A stretch of 64,000 nt of DNA, taken from assembly GCA_016875395.1 (NCBI GenBank), contig VGRF01000007.1, positions 1 to 64,000 of the forward strand. Direction: 5' to 3'. The notes beneath the pieces are model-generated. The model was not told where the DNA came from. It saw only the letters and a program-made list of their open reading frames with translations, and ran no database searches. This DNA is from Deltaproteobacteria bacterium. Its GTDB lineage: Bacteria > Myxococcota_A > UBA9160 > UBA6930. Shown here piece after piece: positions 27,644-36,408 of the stretch. The translations under genes and the position numbers were made by a program. Every line of letters starts with the position of its first letter. Positions within the stretch are counted from its first letter, which is position 1.

Positions 27644-28891
27644 ATGGCCGCGCCCGCGTTCGACTTCCTCGACCCCGAGACTTCCGGCAAGCCCTACGAG
27701 GCGTACGCGCGGCTGCGCGAGGAGGCGCCGGTCTACCGCGATCCGCGCACGGGGTTCTTCCTGATCACGCGCTACGACGACGTGCGCAGCGTGCTCCTCG
27801 ACACCGAGACGTACAGCAACGCGCGCTGGCAGACGGACGCGAAGACGCAGGTGCTCGGCGATCGCCAGAAGCGCATGCGCGATCTCTACAAGGAGAAGGG
27901 CTGGCTGCCGGCGCCTTCGCTCGCGGGCTACGACGACCCGCGCCATCGCGAGATCCGCGAGGTGTTCACGAAGGCGTTTCGCGCGGGGCGCATCAAGCAG
28001 CTCGACCCGTTCGTGGAGAGCACGGCACGCGAGCTGGTGGATGCGTTCGCGAAGAACGGCTCCTGCGAGGTCGTGCGCGAGCTCGCGGTGCCGCTGCCGC
28101 TGATCGTGATCGGGCAGCAGATGGGCGTACCGAAGAGCGACATCTGGCAGATCAAGGCGTGGACCGACGCCTGGATTCAGCGCCTCGGCATGATGCAGAC
28201 CGAGGAGGAAGAACGCTGGAGCGTGCTGCAGGAGATCGACGCGCAGCACTACTTCCAGAAGATCTACGAGCGGCTGCGCGCGCAGCCCGACGACACCGTG
28301 CTCTCCGATCTCATCAACACGCCGATGGGCGAGCGCCCGCTGAACGACAACGAGCTGCACTCGCACATGATGGCCGACACGTTCGTGGGCGGGAGCGAGA
28401 CGACGACGAACGCGCTCTCGGGCGGCGTGTGGTTGTTATGCCAGTTCCCCGAGCAGTACGCGAAGCTGAAGGCCGACCCCGACAAGTACCTGCGCACGTT
28501 CATCGAGGAAGTGCTGCGGCTCGAGTCGCCGGTGCAGGGGCTGTTCCGCGTGGTGGCGAAGGACACCGAGCTGCGCGGCGTGAAGATTCCGAAGGGCGCG
28601 ACGGTGAACGTGCGCTACGCGGCGGCGAACCGGGATCCGGAGCAGTTCGCGAACCACGACACGCTCGATCTCGAGCGCAAGAACGCCGCGACGCACCTCG
28701 CGTTCGGCACGGGCACGCACCACTGCCTCGGTGCGCCGCTCGCGCGCCGCGAGCTGCACTGGGGCTTTGCCGCGCTGCTCGAGCGCACGGACGAGATTCG
28801 GCTCGACGCGGCGAAGAACGACTTCGCGATCGCGCCGAACTACTGCCTGCGCGCGCTGAAGCAGCTGCACATCACGTTCGCGCCTCGCTGA
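27644..28891 (+). CDS. Cytochrome P450
   Basis: Soluble heme monooxygenase of 415 residues. The I-helix O2-binding motif is FVGGSETTTNALSG (about 248-261), the K-helix ExxR is EEVLR (residues 288-292) and the heme loop is FGTGTHHCLGAPLARRE with Cys361 as axial ligand. The N-terminus lacks a membrane anchor, as usual for bacterial P450s. A ribosome-binding site, AAGGAG, precedes the ATG by 8 bases. Electron partners are not adjacent; the 20.9 kb ferredoxin is a candidate. WLLCQF has the dispersed motif in the form TTGTTATG. The gene ends one base before the convergent PBP gene. Confidence 0.95.
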   Translation: MAAPAFDFLDPETSGKPYEAYARLREEAPVYRDPRTGFFLITRYDDVRSVLLDTETYSNARWQTDAKTQVLGDRQKRMRDLYKEKGWLPAPSLAGYDDPRHREIREVFTKAFRAGRIKQLDPFVESTARELVDAFAKNGSCEVVRELAVPLPLIVIGQQMGVPKSDIWQIKAWTDAWIQRLGMMQTEEEERWSVLQEIDAQHYFQKIYERLRAQPDDTVLSDLINTPMGERPLNDNELHSHMMADTFVGGSETTTNALSGGVWLLCQFPEQYAKLKADPDKYLRTFIEEVLRLESPVQGLFRVVAKDTELRGVKIPKGATVNVRYAAANRDPEQFANHDTLDLERKNAATHLAFGTGTHHCLGAPLARRELHWGFAALLERTDEIRLDAAKNDFAIAPNYCLRALKQLHITFAPR

Positions 28892-28892
28892 G

Positions 28893-31088
28893 TCAAGGCG
28901 ACGCGTCGGGCGCAGGTGCCGGTGGCGCGGGCTCCGCGGGTGGACCGGCGCCGACGTCGGGCATCAGAGCCTCGAACACGCTCGCAGCGGGCGATTCGTC
29001 CGTGACAACTGGCGCACTCGCGTCGCCGGTGGCGCTCGCATCGCCGGCGGCGATGGCGGCCGCGTCGACCTCGGGCTCCTTCGGCTTGTACGGCGAAGGC
29101 ACGAACTTCGCGCGTCGCAGCTCGCGGTCGCCGGCCACCGGCACCCAGCCCGGGTACTGCACGGGGCTGATCACGCGCGCGCCGGTCTCGGGATCGACGC
29201 CGGCCCACGCGAGGCCGGGCGGCTCGCGGAAGTCGCTCGCCGGCTCCTCGCGCAGCACGGCCTCCATGAACGCGGTCCAGATCGGCAGCGCTGCGCCCGA
29301 GCCGGTTTGATCGCGCGCCATCGGCGTGCGGTCGTCGTTGCCCACCCAAACGCCGGCGACGACCTGCGGCGTGAAGCCGATGAACCATGCGTCGCGGTTG
29401 TCGTTCGTGGAGCCGGTCTTGCCTGCCAGGTTCTCGCCGAGCTTCGCGGCCGCGTGCGCGGTGCCGTACCACGCGCGCACCGTCTCGTGCAGCAAGTAGG
29501 TCGTCAGGTACGCGTCGACCTCGCTGATGCGCCCCGCGGCCTTCGCCTCGGGCAGCTCGGCGCTGCGCAGGCTCTCGCGCAGCACGTCGCCGTTCGCGTC
29601 GCGCACGCGCAGCACGAAGCGCGGATCGCGCTGCTTCCCGCCGCGCGCGAAGGTGCTGTAAGCGCTCGTGATCTCGAGCAGCGTGACTTCGTTCGTGCCG
29701 AGCGCGATGCCGAGGTCGCGGCCGAGCGGCGAGCGGATGCCGGCGCGCCGCGCGAAGTCGATCGTCGCGTCGATGCCGACTTCGTCGACGAGCCGGATCG
29801 TGGCGTTGTTGAGCGAGCGCGCGATCGCCTCGCTCATGATCACCGGGCCATTGAAGCGGTTCGTGTAGTTCTTGGGGCGCCAGAGCTTGCCCGTCGCCTT
29901 GTCGCGGTGTTCGTACTGGTAGTCGTAGAGCGTGACGTTGGGCGGGAAACCCGCTTCGAGCGCGGCGCCGTAACAAAACGGCTTGAACGCGGAGCCGGGC
30001 TGGCGGCGCGCTTGTACCGCGCGGTTGAAGCGGCTCGTCGCGAAGTCGCGGCCGCCGACCATCGCGAGCACGTCGCCGGTGCGCGCGTCGATGGCGAGCA
30101 GCGCGCCCTCGGGAGCCACCTCCTTGCCGGCGCGCTTCGCGCGCAGCTCCGCCGCCGCGAGGCCCTTCTCGACGGCGGCGAGCGCGGCGCGCTGCGTGCG
30201 CAGGTTCAGCGTCGTCTCGATGCGCAGGCCGCCCCTCAGCACGGTCTCGGCGCCGAGCTCGTCGAAGAGCTGCTGGCGCACCTCCTCGACGAAGTACGCG
30301 GCGTCGGCGTAAGCCGCAGGAGCGGGCGGGGGCGGCAGAACGACGGGCTTGTCTGCGAGCGCTGCGTGCGCAACCGCTGCATCGATGCGCCCCGTGTCGC
30401 GCATGCGCGCGATCACGAGCTTGCGTCCGGCCTCGGCGGCGTCGGGGTTCGCGTGCGGCGAGAAGCGCGAAGGCGCCTTCGGCAGCGCCGCGAGCTGCGC
30501 CGCCTCCGAGACGCTCAGCTGCGCGAGCGGCTTCCCGTAATAAGTCCGCGCGGCTTCCGCCACGCCATAGGCGCCGCTGCCCAGGTAGATCTGATTCAGG
30601 TAGAGCTCGAGAATCTCGTCCTTCTCGAGCGCCCACTCGAAGCGCCCCGCGAGCGCGACGTCTTGCAGCTTGCGCACGAAGCTGCGATCCGACGTGAGGA
30701 AGAGGTTCTTCGCGAGCTGCTGCGTGATCGTGCTGCCGCCCTGCACGACGCGGCGCTCGCGCAGGTTCGCGAGCGTCGCGCGCCCCATGGCGAAGGGATC
30801 GAAGCCGGGGTGGCTGTAGAAGGAATCGTCCTCAGCAGCGAGGAACGCGTCCTGCACGACTCGCGGCACTTCGCGCAGCGCGACGAGCTGCCGGCGCTCC
30901 TCGACGAACGTGCCGATGGGTTTTCCGTGGCGATCGAGCACGACGCTCGGCAGCGGCGGCCGGTAGGCCGCGAGCCCGTCGATGCTCGGGAGCGAAAGCC
31001 AGAAAGCGACGAAGCTGACCAACGCAATCGCGGCGAGCGAGAGCGCGAGCCAGTGACGGCGGGAGAGTTGGTCGAGTTGGGGCGGCAT
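28893..31088 (-). CDS. Class A penicillin-binding protein (PBP1)
   Basis: Inner-membrane bifunctional peptidoglycan synthase of 731 residues. One transmembrane helix lies at about 13-31. The glycosyltransferase domain has the catalytic Glu in FLAAEDDSFYSHPGFD and QGGSTITQQLAKNLFL. The transpeptidase has SxxK in PGSAFKPFCYGAALEAG (Ser near residue 367), SxN in RSLNNAT and KTG in LAGKTGSTNDN. The C-terminal 70 residues are Ala/Pro/Asp-rich and disordered. ATG at 31088 is chosen; upstream in-frame starts lack character. CYG in the SxxK neighbourhood is encoded by a dispersed-motif copy in a third reading frame (29971). Confidence 0.95.
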   Translation of the reverse strand: MPPQLDQLSRRHWLALSLAAIALVSFVAFWLSLPSIDGLAAYRPPLPSVVLDRHGKPIGTFVEERRQLVALREVPRVVQDAFLAAEDDSFYSHPGFDPFAMGRATLANLRERRVVQGGSTITQQLAKNLFLTSDRSFVRKLQDVALAGRFEWALEKDEILELYLNQIYLGSGAYGVAEAARTYYGKPLAQLSVSEAAQLAALPKAPSRFSPHANPDAAEAGRKLVIARMRDTGRIDAAVAHAALADKPVVLPPPPAPAAYADAAYFVEEVRQQLFDELGAETVLRGGLRIETTLNLRTQRAALAAVEKGLAAAELRAKRAGKEVAPEGALLAIDARTGDVLAMVGGRDFATSRFNRAVQARRQPGSAFKPFCYGAALEAGFPPNVTLYDYQYEHRDKATGKLWRPKNYTNRFNGPVIMSEAIARSLNNATIRLVDEVGIDATIDFARRAGIRSPLGRDLGIALGTNEVTLLEITSAYSTFARGGKQRDPRFVLRVRDANGDVLRESLRSAELPEAKAAGRISEVDAYLTTYLLHETVRAWYGTAHAAAKLGENLAGKTGSTNDNRDAWFIGFTPQVVAGVWVGNDDRTPMARDQTGSGAALPIWTAFMEAVLREEPASDFREPPGLAWAGVDPETGARVISPVQYPGWVPVAGDRELRRAKFVPSPYKPKEPEVDAAAIAAGDASATGDASAPVVTDESPAASVFEALMPDVGAGPPAEPAPPAPAPDASP

Positions 31089-31278
31089 CGACAGGGGAGG
31101 TGAGTGGCCGACACCGTATGGGAAGTGCGGCCCTTCGCCCGTCAAGGTGCGCGAATGCGAATAGCTGAGGGCGGCTAGCGGCGAGCGGCGCACCGCCGCG
31201 CGCGGCCAGGCGGAGTCTTCTGGGCCGAGCGGAGATCGAAAGACCTCGCGGGCGCACCCCGGATGACCGTGCGTTCAG

Positions 31279-31665
31279 CTACTTCGGCGCCATCTCCTTC
31301 GCGACCTGCGCGAGCGTCTGCTCCACCGCCGTGACGAGCCCCGCTGCGCGCGGGTAGCCCGCGTAGTTCGCGACCGTGATGACGACCTCGCGCACCTGCG
31401 CCGGCGTCAGCTCGCCATTCTTCACCGCAGCGCGCGCCTGAATCTGAAACGTGTCGCGCTCGCCCAGCGCCGCGATGATGCCCATCAGCACGAGCCGCCG
31501 ATCGCGGATGCTGAGGATCTCCTCTCGCGACCACACCTCGGCGAAGAGCTGCTCGAGCATCAAGTCGCTGAACGGCATCACGCCGGCCGGCGGCGTGACC
31601 ACGTCGCCGGCGTAGACCTTCTTCATCATCGCGACGCCGCGCTCGCGGCGGGTGGAGTCGGACAT
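31279..31665 (-). CDS. Carboxymuconolactone decarboxylase-family protein
   Basis: A 128-residue all-helical protein of the CMD/AhpD-like family. RRLVLMGIIAALGERDTFQI, followed by AAVKNGELTPAQVREVVITV, gives the classical helices; there is no CxxC, so it is unlikely to be a peroxidase-type AhpD. It might act as a gamma-carboxymuconolactone decarboxylase-like enzyme in aromatic breakdown, but many members have unknown roles. It is downstream of the LLM enzyme gene on the same strand, 37 bases apart. Confidence 0.85.
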   Translation of the reverse strand: MSDSTRRERGVAMMKKVYAGDVVTPPAGVMPFSDLMLEQLFAEVWSREEILSIRDRRLVLMGIIAALGERDTFQIQARAAVKNGELTPAQVREVVITVANYAGYPRAAGLVTAVEQTLAQVAKEMAPK

Positions 31666-31702
31666 GGGGGGCTCCTCGAAGGGAGCGCACGCTAACTCGG
31701 CG

Positions 31703-32590
31703 TCAGCGCCGCGCGACGATCTCCGCCGCGCGCTCCACCTCGGCGAGCTCCGCCGTCGCGGGCACGAGGAAGCACTCCTCGCAGCCCGCGGCTTCGAGAT
31801 TGCCCAGCGCCTCGCGCACCGCGTCAGGCGTCGAGCGCGTGACCATCTTCGCCATCGCGCGCCCGGCGGCTTCGCCGAACACGCGCGTGTAGTCGAACAC
31901 GTACTGACTGAGCTTCGCTTGCGCGTCTCCGCTCGCGAGCGAGAGCCAGAAGCCCCCGATGCGGCGCGGCGCGGTCGTGCGCTTCGCTTCGCCCCAAGCC
32001 GCGTCGGCCATCTGCAAGAAGCGCGCGATCTCGTGCTTCTCGCCGTTGCCGCTCCACACGTACACGCCGTCGGCCCACTTCGCGGCGCGCGCGAACGCCT
32101 TCGGTCCCATCACGCCCGCGAAGATCGGCGGGCCGCCGGCGCGCGAGGGGCGCAGGCCGACGGGATCCGCGCCCGCGAACGGAGGCTCGCCGCGCCAAAT
32201 CGCGCGCATGCGCGCGACCTGCTCGTCTTGGCGCGCGTGGCGCTTCTCGAAGCTCGCGCCGACTGCGCGGTAGTCGACCTCGCGCCCGCCGACGCCCACG
32301 CACACCTCGACGCGGCCGGGGCCCGCGAGTGCATCGAGCGTCGCGATCTCGTGCGCGGCGGCGACGGCGTCGTGCATCGGCAACACGTAGAGCGTGGGCA
32401 CGATGCGCACGCGCGAGGTGACGGCCGCGGCGGCGGCCAGCGTGGCGCCGAGCGAGACGGTGGGGCCCGTGACGCGCTCGCCGCAGGAGATCGCGTCGAA
32501 CGGGCCGGCCTCGATCGCGCGCGCCCAGCCGAGCAGCGTGGCGCGATCGAGCCCGGGCTTCATGTAGGGGAGACAGACGCCAACCTTCAT
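31703..32590 (-). CDS. LLM-class (luciferase-like) F420/FMN oxidoreductase
   Basis: A TIM-barrel flavin-dependent oxidoreductase of 295 residues. MKVGVCLPYMKPGLDRATLL, VRIVPTLYVLPMHDAVAAAH, GRVEVCVGVGGREVDYRAVG and PPIFAGVMGPKAFARAAKWA are standard luciferase-like monooxygenase landmarks. Members use F420 or FMN; nothing in sequence alone decides which. The substrate is unknown. It probably forms a two-gene unit with the CMD-family gene downstream. Confidence 0.88.
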   Translation of the reverse strand: MKVGVCLPYMKPGLDRATLLGWARAIEAGPFDAISCGERVTGPTVSLGATLAAAAAVTSRVRIVPTLYVLPMHDAVAAAHEIATLDALAGPGRVEVCVGVGGREVDYRAVGASFEKRHARQDEQVARMRAIWRGEPPFAGADPVGLRPSRAGGPPIFAGVMGPKAFARAAKWADGVYVWSGNGEKHEIARFLQMADAAWGEAKRTTAPRRIGGFWLSLASGDAQAKLSQYVFDYTRVFGEAAGRAMAKMVTRSTPDAVREALGNLEAAGCEECFLVPATAELAEVERAAEIVARR

Positions 32591-32779
32591 GGTTCTCCGT
32601 TCGCCTTCGGCTCACTGCGCGCGGCGATGCGCCGCTTGCTGAGGTCGCGAGCTCCGTGTGAGAGGAGTGCGCGCGTTGCTAGCGCGAACACGGCGAGCGT
32701 GCGCGGTTCCCTCGCAAGGAATGGCTCTCGCGCGTGGCGCCGCGCTAGCGACCCGACATCACTCGTGAGGAGAGTCGCA

Positions 32780-33115
32780 ATGAACGCGTTTCGCGCCTGG
32801 TTGGTGCTGATCCTGGTCGTCGTGGGCGCCTACACGGCGCTCGTGATCCGAGACCACGGGATGACCCTCTACCCGCACTTCTTCGGGGACATGGCGAAGC
32901 TCGGTTGGCCCGGCCAGTTCAACCTCGACTTCCTGTTCATGCTGTCGCTCTCGGGCCTGTGGGCGGCGTGGCGGAACGGCTTCAGCGGAGCCGGCCTGCT
33001 GATCGGCTTCGGCGCGTTCAACCTCGGCGCGCCGTTCCTGAGCGGCTACTTGCTCGTGCTCCTCGCGCAGACGAAGGGCGATCTGCGCCGCACGTTGCTG
33101 GGCGTCCACGCCTAA
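32780..33115 (+). CDS. Small hypothetical membrane protein
   Basis: A 111-residue protein with three transmembrane helices (AWLVLILVVVGAYTALVI, LDFLFMLSLSGLWAAW, GAGLLIGFGAFNLGAPFLSG), preceded by a GAGGAG site at 32767-32772. No characterised family is recognised. Its TAA stop is the TAA of a dispersed-motif copy (CCTAACAAG, 33111-33119). It converges with the CoA-ligase gene, 33 bases apart. Confidence 0.75.
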   Translation: MNAFRAWLVLILVVVGAYTALVIRDHGMTLYPHFFGDMAKLGWPGQFNLDFLFMLSLSGLWAAWRNGFSGAGLLIGFGAFNLGAPFLSGYLLVLLAQTKGDLRRTLLGVHA

Positions 33116-33148
33116 CAAGCGAAGCGCCGGCGAACGCGGACGCTACGG

Positions 33149-34837
33149 CTACTTCGCGCGCGCCTTCGCCAGCGCGTCGCGCAGCTCGCGCTTCAGGATC
33201 TTGCCCGCCGGGTTGCGCGGCAGCGCCTCGGGCTTCCACTCGATCACGCTCGGCACCTTGAAGCCGGCGATGCGCCTCGTGAGATGCGCGCGCAGCTCGT
33301 CCTCGCTGAGCGACATGCCCGCGCGCAGGTGAATCGCCGCGGCGACCTCCTCGCCGAGGCGCTCGTGCGGCAGGCCGAACACCGCGCACTCGTACACCGC
33401 GGGGTGCTCGTAGATCGCGGCCTCCACCTCGGCGCAGTACACGTTCTCGCCCGCGCGCAGCACCATGTCCTTCGCGCGGTCCTCGACGTACACGAAGCCC
33501 TCGTCGTCGATGCGCCCGATGTCGCCGCTGCGCAGCCAGCCGTCGACGATCGTCTGCGCCGTCGCTTCAGGCTTGTTCCAGTAGCCGCGAATCAGGTGCG
33601 GGCCCCGGGACCAGATCTCGCCGACCTCGCCGGTCCCTAACACCTTGCCTTCGGGGTTGGTCACCCGCACTTCGACGACGGGCACCGTGCGGCCCGCGCT
33701 GGTGGGCTTGCGCACGTAGTCGTCGCCGGCGTTCTGCGGGCCGTACGCGTTCGTCTCGGTCATGCCGTAGCCGATGTTCGGGCGGCCCTTGCCCTTGAAC
33801 GATTTGTCGATGCGGTGCACGAGCTGCGGCGGCGCCGGCGCTCCGCCGCCGCCGACCGACACGAGACTCGACGTGTCGTACTTCCCGAACGCCTTCGACT
33901 CGAGCAGATCCCACGCCATCGTGGGCACGCCGACGAAATTCGTCACGCGCTCGCGCTCGATCAGCTGCAGCGCGCGCTCGGGATCCCACTTGTACATCAT
34001 CACGAGCTTCGTCCCGGCGGCGAACGAGGTGAGCATCACCGCCACGCAGCCCGTCACGTGGAAGAGCGGCACGGTGAGGATGAACGCGGTGGGATGCGTC
34101 TGCGCCTCTTTGTCTTTGGGGAAGCGCATCGCCTGCACCGCGGCGCGGCACGCGAACGCGCCGAGCGAGGAGAGCACCGCGCGGTGCGTCGAGACGGCGC
34201 CCTTCGGGTGGCCCGTCGTGCCGCTCGTGTAGAGGATCGTGGCGTCGTCGTCGTAGGTGATCGCGACTTCCGGCAGCGGCGCGCCGAGCTTCACCACGTC
34301 CTCGTAGCGATCGGTGCGCGGCGGCAGCGGCTTGCCTTCGCTGCGCACCGCGAGCGCGCGAATGTCGAGGCGCTCCAGCGCGCCGGCGGCCCGCTCGATG
34401 CGCTCGAGGTCGCCGACGAGCAGCTTCGCGCCGGAATCTTCGAGGCCGTACGCGAGCTCGTCCGGCGTCCACCACGCGTTCAGCAGCACGGCGATGCCGC
34501 CCACGCTCGTGATCGCCGCGAAGGCCGCGATCCACTCGGGGAAGTTGCGCATGCCGATCGCGACGCGGTCGCCCTTCTTCACGCCGTAATGAGTCACGAG
34601 CGCGTTGCCGATCGCGTCGACCGTCTCGGCCACGCGCCCGAAGGTCCAGCGCTCGTCCTCGTACACGAGGAATTCCTGCGCGGCGCGCAGCTTCGCGAGC
34701 GCGAACAGCATGCGCATCGACGGCGGCGTGCTCTTGAACACCTTCATGCGCGTGCCGCGCACGTCTGCCTCTGTCACTTCGAACATGCCGCCGGGCTTCG
34801 TGAGCGCCTCGACTGCCGCCTCGTACGCGATCGTCAT
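33149..34837 (-). CDS. AMP-binding acyl-CoA synthetase
   Basis: Fatty-acid or aryl-acid CoA ligase of 562 residues (ANL superfamily), cytoplasmic. The adenylate-forming P-loop is LYTSGTTGHPKGAVSTH, the A5 motif is NIGYGMTETNAYGPQN, GWLRSGDIGRIDDEGFVYV is the hinge-side motif, and PRNPAGKILKRELRDAL holds the catalytic Lys near the C-terminus. It probably supplies acyl-CoAs to the crotonase-fold and CaiB enzymes of the region. GKVLGTGEV contains a variant dispersed motif (33638). It is divergent from the ICMT-like gene over 88 bases. Confidence 0.93.
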   Translation of the reverse strand: MTIAYEAAVEALTKPGGMFEVTEADVRGTRMKVFKSTPPSMRMLFALAKLRAAQEFLVYEDERWTFGRVAETVDAIGNALVTHYGVKKGDRVAIGMRNFPEWIAAFAAITSVGGIAVLLNAWWTPDELAYGLEDSGAKLLVGDLERIERAAGALERLDIRALAVRSEGKPLPPRTDRYEDVVKLGAPLPEVAITYDDDATILYTSGTTGHPKGAVSTHRAVLSSLGAFACRAAVQAMRFPKDKEAQTHPTAFILTVPLFHVTGCVAVMLTSFAAGTKLVMMYKWDPERALQLIERERVTNFVGVPTMAWDLLESKAFGKYDTSSLVSVGGGGAPAPPQLVHRIDKSFKGKGRPNIGYGMTETNAYGPQNAGDDYVRKPTSAGRTVPVVEVRVTNPEGKVLGTGEVGEIWSRGPHLIRGYWNKPEATAQTIVDGWLRSGDIGRIDDEGFVYVEDRAKDMVLRAGENVYCAEVEAAIYEHPAVYECAVFGLPHERLGEEVAAAIHLRAGMSLSEDELRAHLTRRIAGFKVPSVIEWKPEALPRNPAGKILKRELRDALAKARAK

Positions 34838-34925
34838 GCCGTCCTCCGCCAGAAAGGCGCGCACTCTAGCCGTGGGATCGCAGCGAGCGGTTAGGCTCGC
34901 GCGCCGCGCCCCGCGGAGATTTTCC

Positions 34926-35517
34926 ATGCCCCGCCTCGCTCTCGCGCTCTACGCGCTCTTCTTCGCCCTCGCGTTCGGCTGGCGCACTTGGCGGCAGCTC
35001 CGCACCACGTGGCGCTCCGGCTTCGCGGGCATCTCGCGCGGCAGCGCGCTCGAGCGCATTGGCGGCGCGCTGTTCGTCGTCGCGCTCGTGCTCGGCGTCG
35101 GCGCGCCGATCCTCGCGATGCTCGGCGCCTCGCCCGCGCTGTTCGCGCCGCTGCCCGCCGTCGGCTGCGCGCTCTACGCCCTCGGGCTGGCGCTCACGCT
35201 GTGGGCGCAGTGGACGATGGGCGCGTCGTGGCGCATCGGCGTCGACCCGAGCGAACGCACGCAGCTCGTGACCACGGGCGCATTCGCGTTCGCGCGCAAT
35301 CCCATCTTCACGGGCATGCTCGGCGTCGCGCTCGGGCTCGCGCTGCTGCTGCCGAACGCGCCGGCGCTCGCGGCGGTGGCGTCGCTCGCCGTCGCGCTCG
35401 AGCTGCAGGTGCGCCTCGTCGAGGAGCAGTATCATCATCGCGCAGCACGGCGAGGCGTATCTCGGCTGGGCGCGGCGCGTCGGGCGCTTCGTCCCGGGCG
35501 CGGGGCGCCTGCGCTAA
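34926..35517 (+). pseudogene. ICMT-like isoprenylcysteine methyltransferase-fold gene, frameshifted
   Basis: The start encodes a polytopic membrane protein (MPRLALALYALFFALAFGWR) with the ICMT/PEMT landmarks GAFAFARNPIFTGMLGVALG and RLVEEQY. After the Tyr codon at 35430 the natural frame is lost. Deleting one base in 35430-35433 restores IIAQHGEAYLGWARRVGRF and a VPGAGRLR end at a TAA at 35515-35517, the expected C-terminus. In the unshifted frame the reading continues to 35927 through the next gene, which is implausible. So this is a recent frameshift mutation or an assembly error. Active, such an enzyme would methylate a membrane substrate using S-adenosylmethionine. Confidence 0.85.
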
Positions 35518-35547
35518 CGCCTCCGCTTCTCGCAGCGAGGAGATTCC

Positions 35548-36408
35548 ATGCAGCGCGCCGTTCTCGTCTTCTTGAGCCTCGCGCTCGCCGGCTGCGGCGG
35601 GGGCGATCTCTATGCGGGAATGCCCGACCACGTGAAGAAGCGACACGTGGCGCTCGAGGGCGCCGCGAACTTCCGCGATCTCGGTGGCTACGCGACGAAC
35701 GACGGCCGCACGGTGAAGTGGGGACAGCTGTTCCGCAGCGACAACCTCGCGCACCTGACAGACAGCGATCTCGAGAAGGTCAGCGCGCTCGGCATCAATC
35801 TCGTGTGCGATTTCCGCTCGGCGCCCGAGAAGGCGGAAGAGCCCGATCGTCTGCCCGCGAACGATCCGCCCGCGGTCGCGGAGCTCGAGATCGGCGTCGA
35901 CGGCTTCATGGTGAACGACCTGCGTGAGCGCATCATGTCGGGCGACATCGAAGGCCTCGATCTGCGCGAGATGCTGATCGAGGGCAATCGCCAGTTCGCC
36001 ACGAAGCAGGCGCCCACCTACGCCGCGATGTTCGAACGCATCACGAAGCCGGAGAATCTGCCCGCGCTCGTGCACTGCACCGCCGGGAAGGACCGCGCGG
36101 GCTTCGCCGCCGCCGCGATCCTGAGCGTGCTCGGCGTGCCGCGCGAGACGGTGATGGCGGACTTCCTGCTCACGAATCACTACACGGCGGCGGCGACGGA
36201 CCGGCGGCTCCTGATGATCGAGCTGTTCTCGTTCACGCGCGCCGATTCGGATGCGCTGCGCCCGCTGTTCGGCGTCGAGCCCGCGTATCTCGAAGCCGCT
36301 TTCGCCGAGATCGAGAAGAGCTACGGCGACTTCGACACCTACCGCCGCGACGGACTCGGCCTCGACGACGCCGAAGTGGAGGCGTTCCGCGCGCTCGCGC
36401 TGGAGTAG
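35548..36408 (+). CDS. Lipoprotein tyrosine phosphatase
   Basis: A 286-residue exported lipoprotein: MQRAVLVFLSLALAGCGGG with lipobox LAGC, so probably membrane-anchored outside the cytoplasm. The active-site loop is ALVHCTAGKDRAGFAAAA, the CX5R signature, after EGAANFRDLGGYATNDGRTV, the family's N-terminal motif for Tyr_phosphatase3-type (PTP/dual-specificity) enzymes. A GCGAGGAGA site lies at 35535-35543. Substrates could be phosphotyrosine, phosphoinositides or phosphosugars. The gene ends one base before a convergent stop. Confidence 0.9.
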   Translation: MQRAVLVFLSLALAGCGGGDLYAGMPDHVKKRHVALEGAANFRDLGGYATNDGRTVKWGQLFRSDNLAHLTDSDLEKVSALGINLVCDFRSAPEKAEEPDRLPANDPPAVAELEIGVDGFMVNDLRERIMSGDIEGLDLREMLIEGNRQFATKQAPTYAAMFERITKPENLPALVHCTAGKDRAGFAAAAILSVLGVPRETVMADFLLTNHYTAAATDRRLLMIELFSFTRADSDALRPLFGVEPAYLEAAFAEIEKSYGDFDTYRRDGLGLDDAEVEAFRALALE

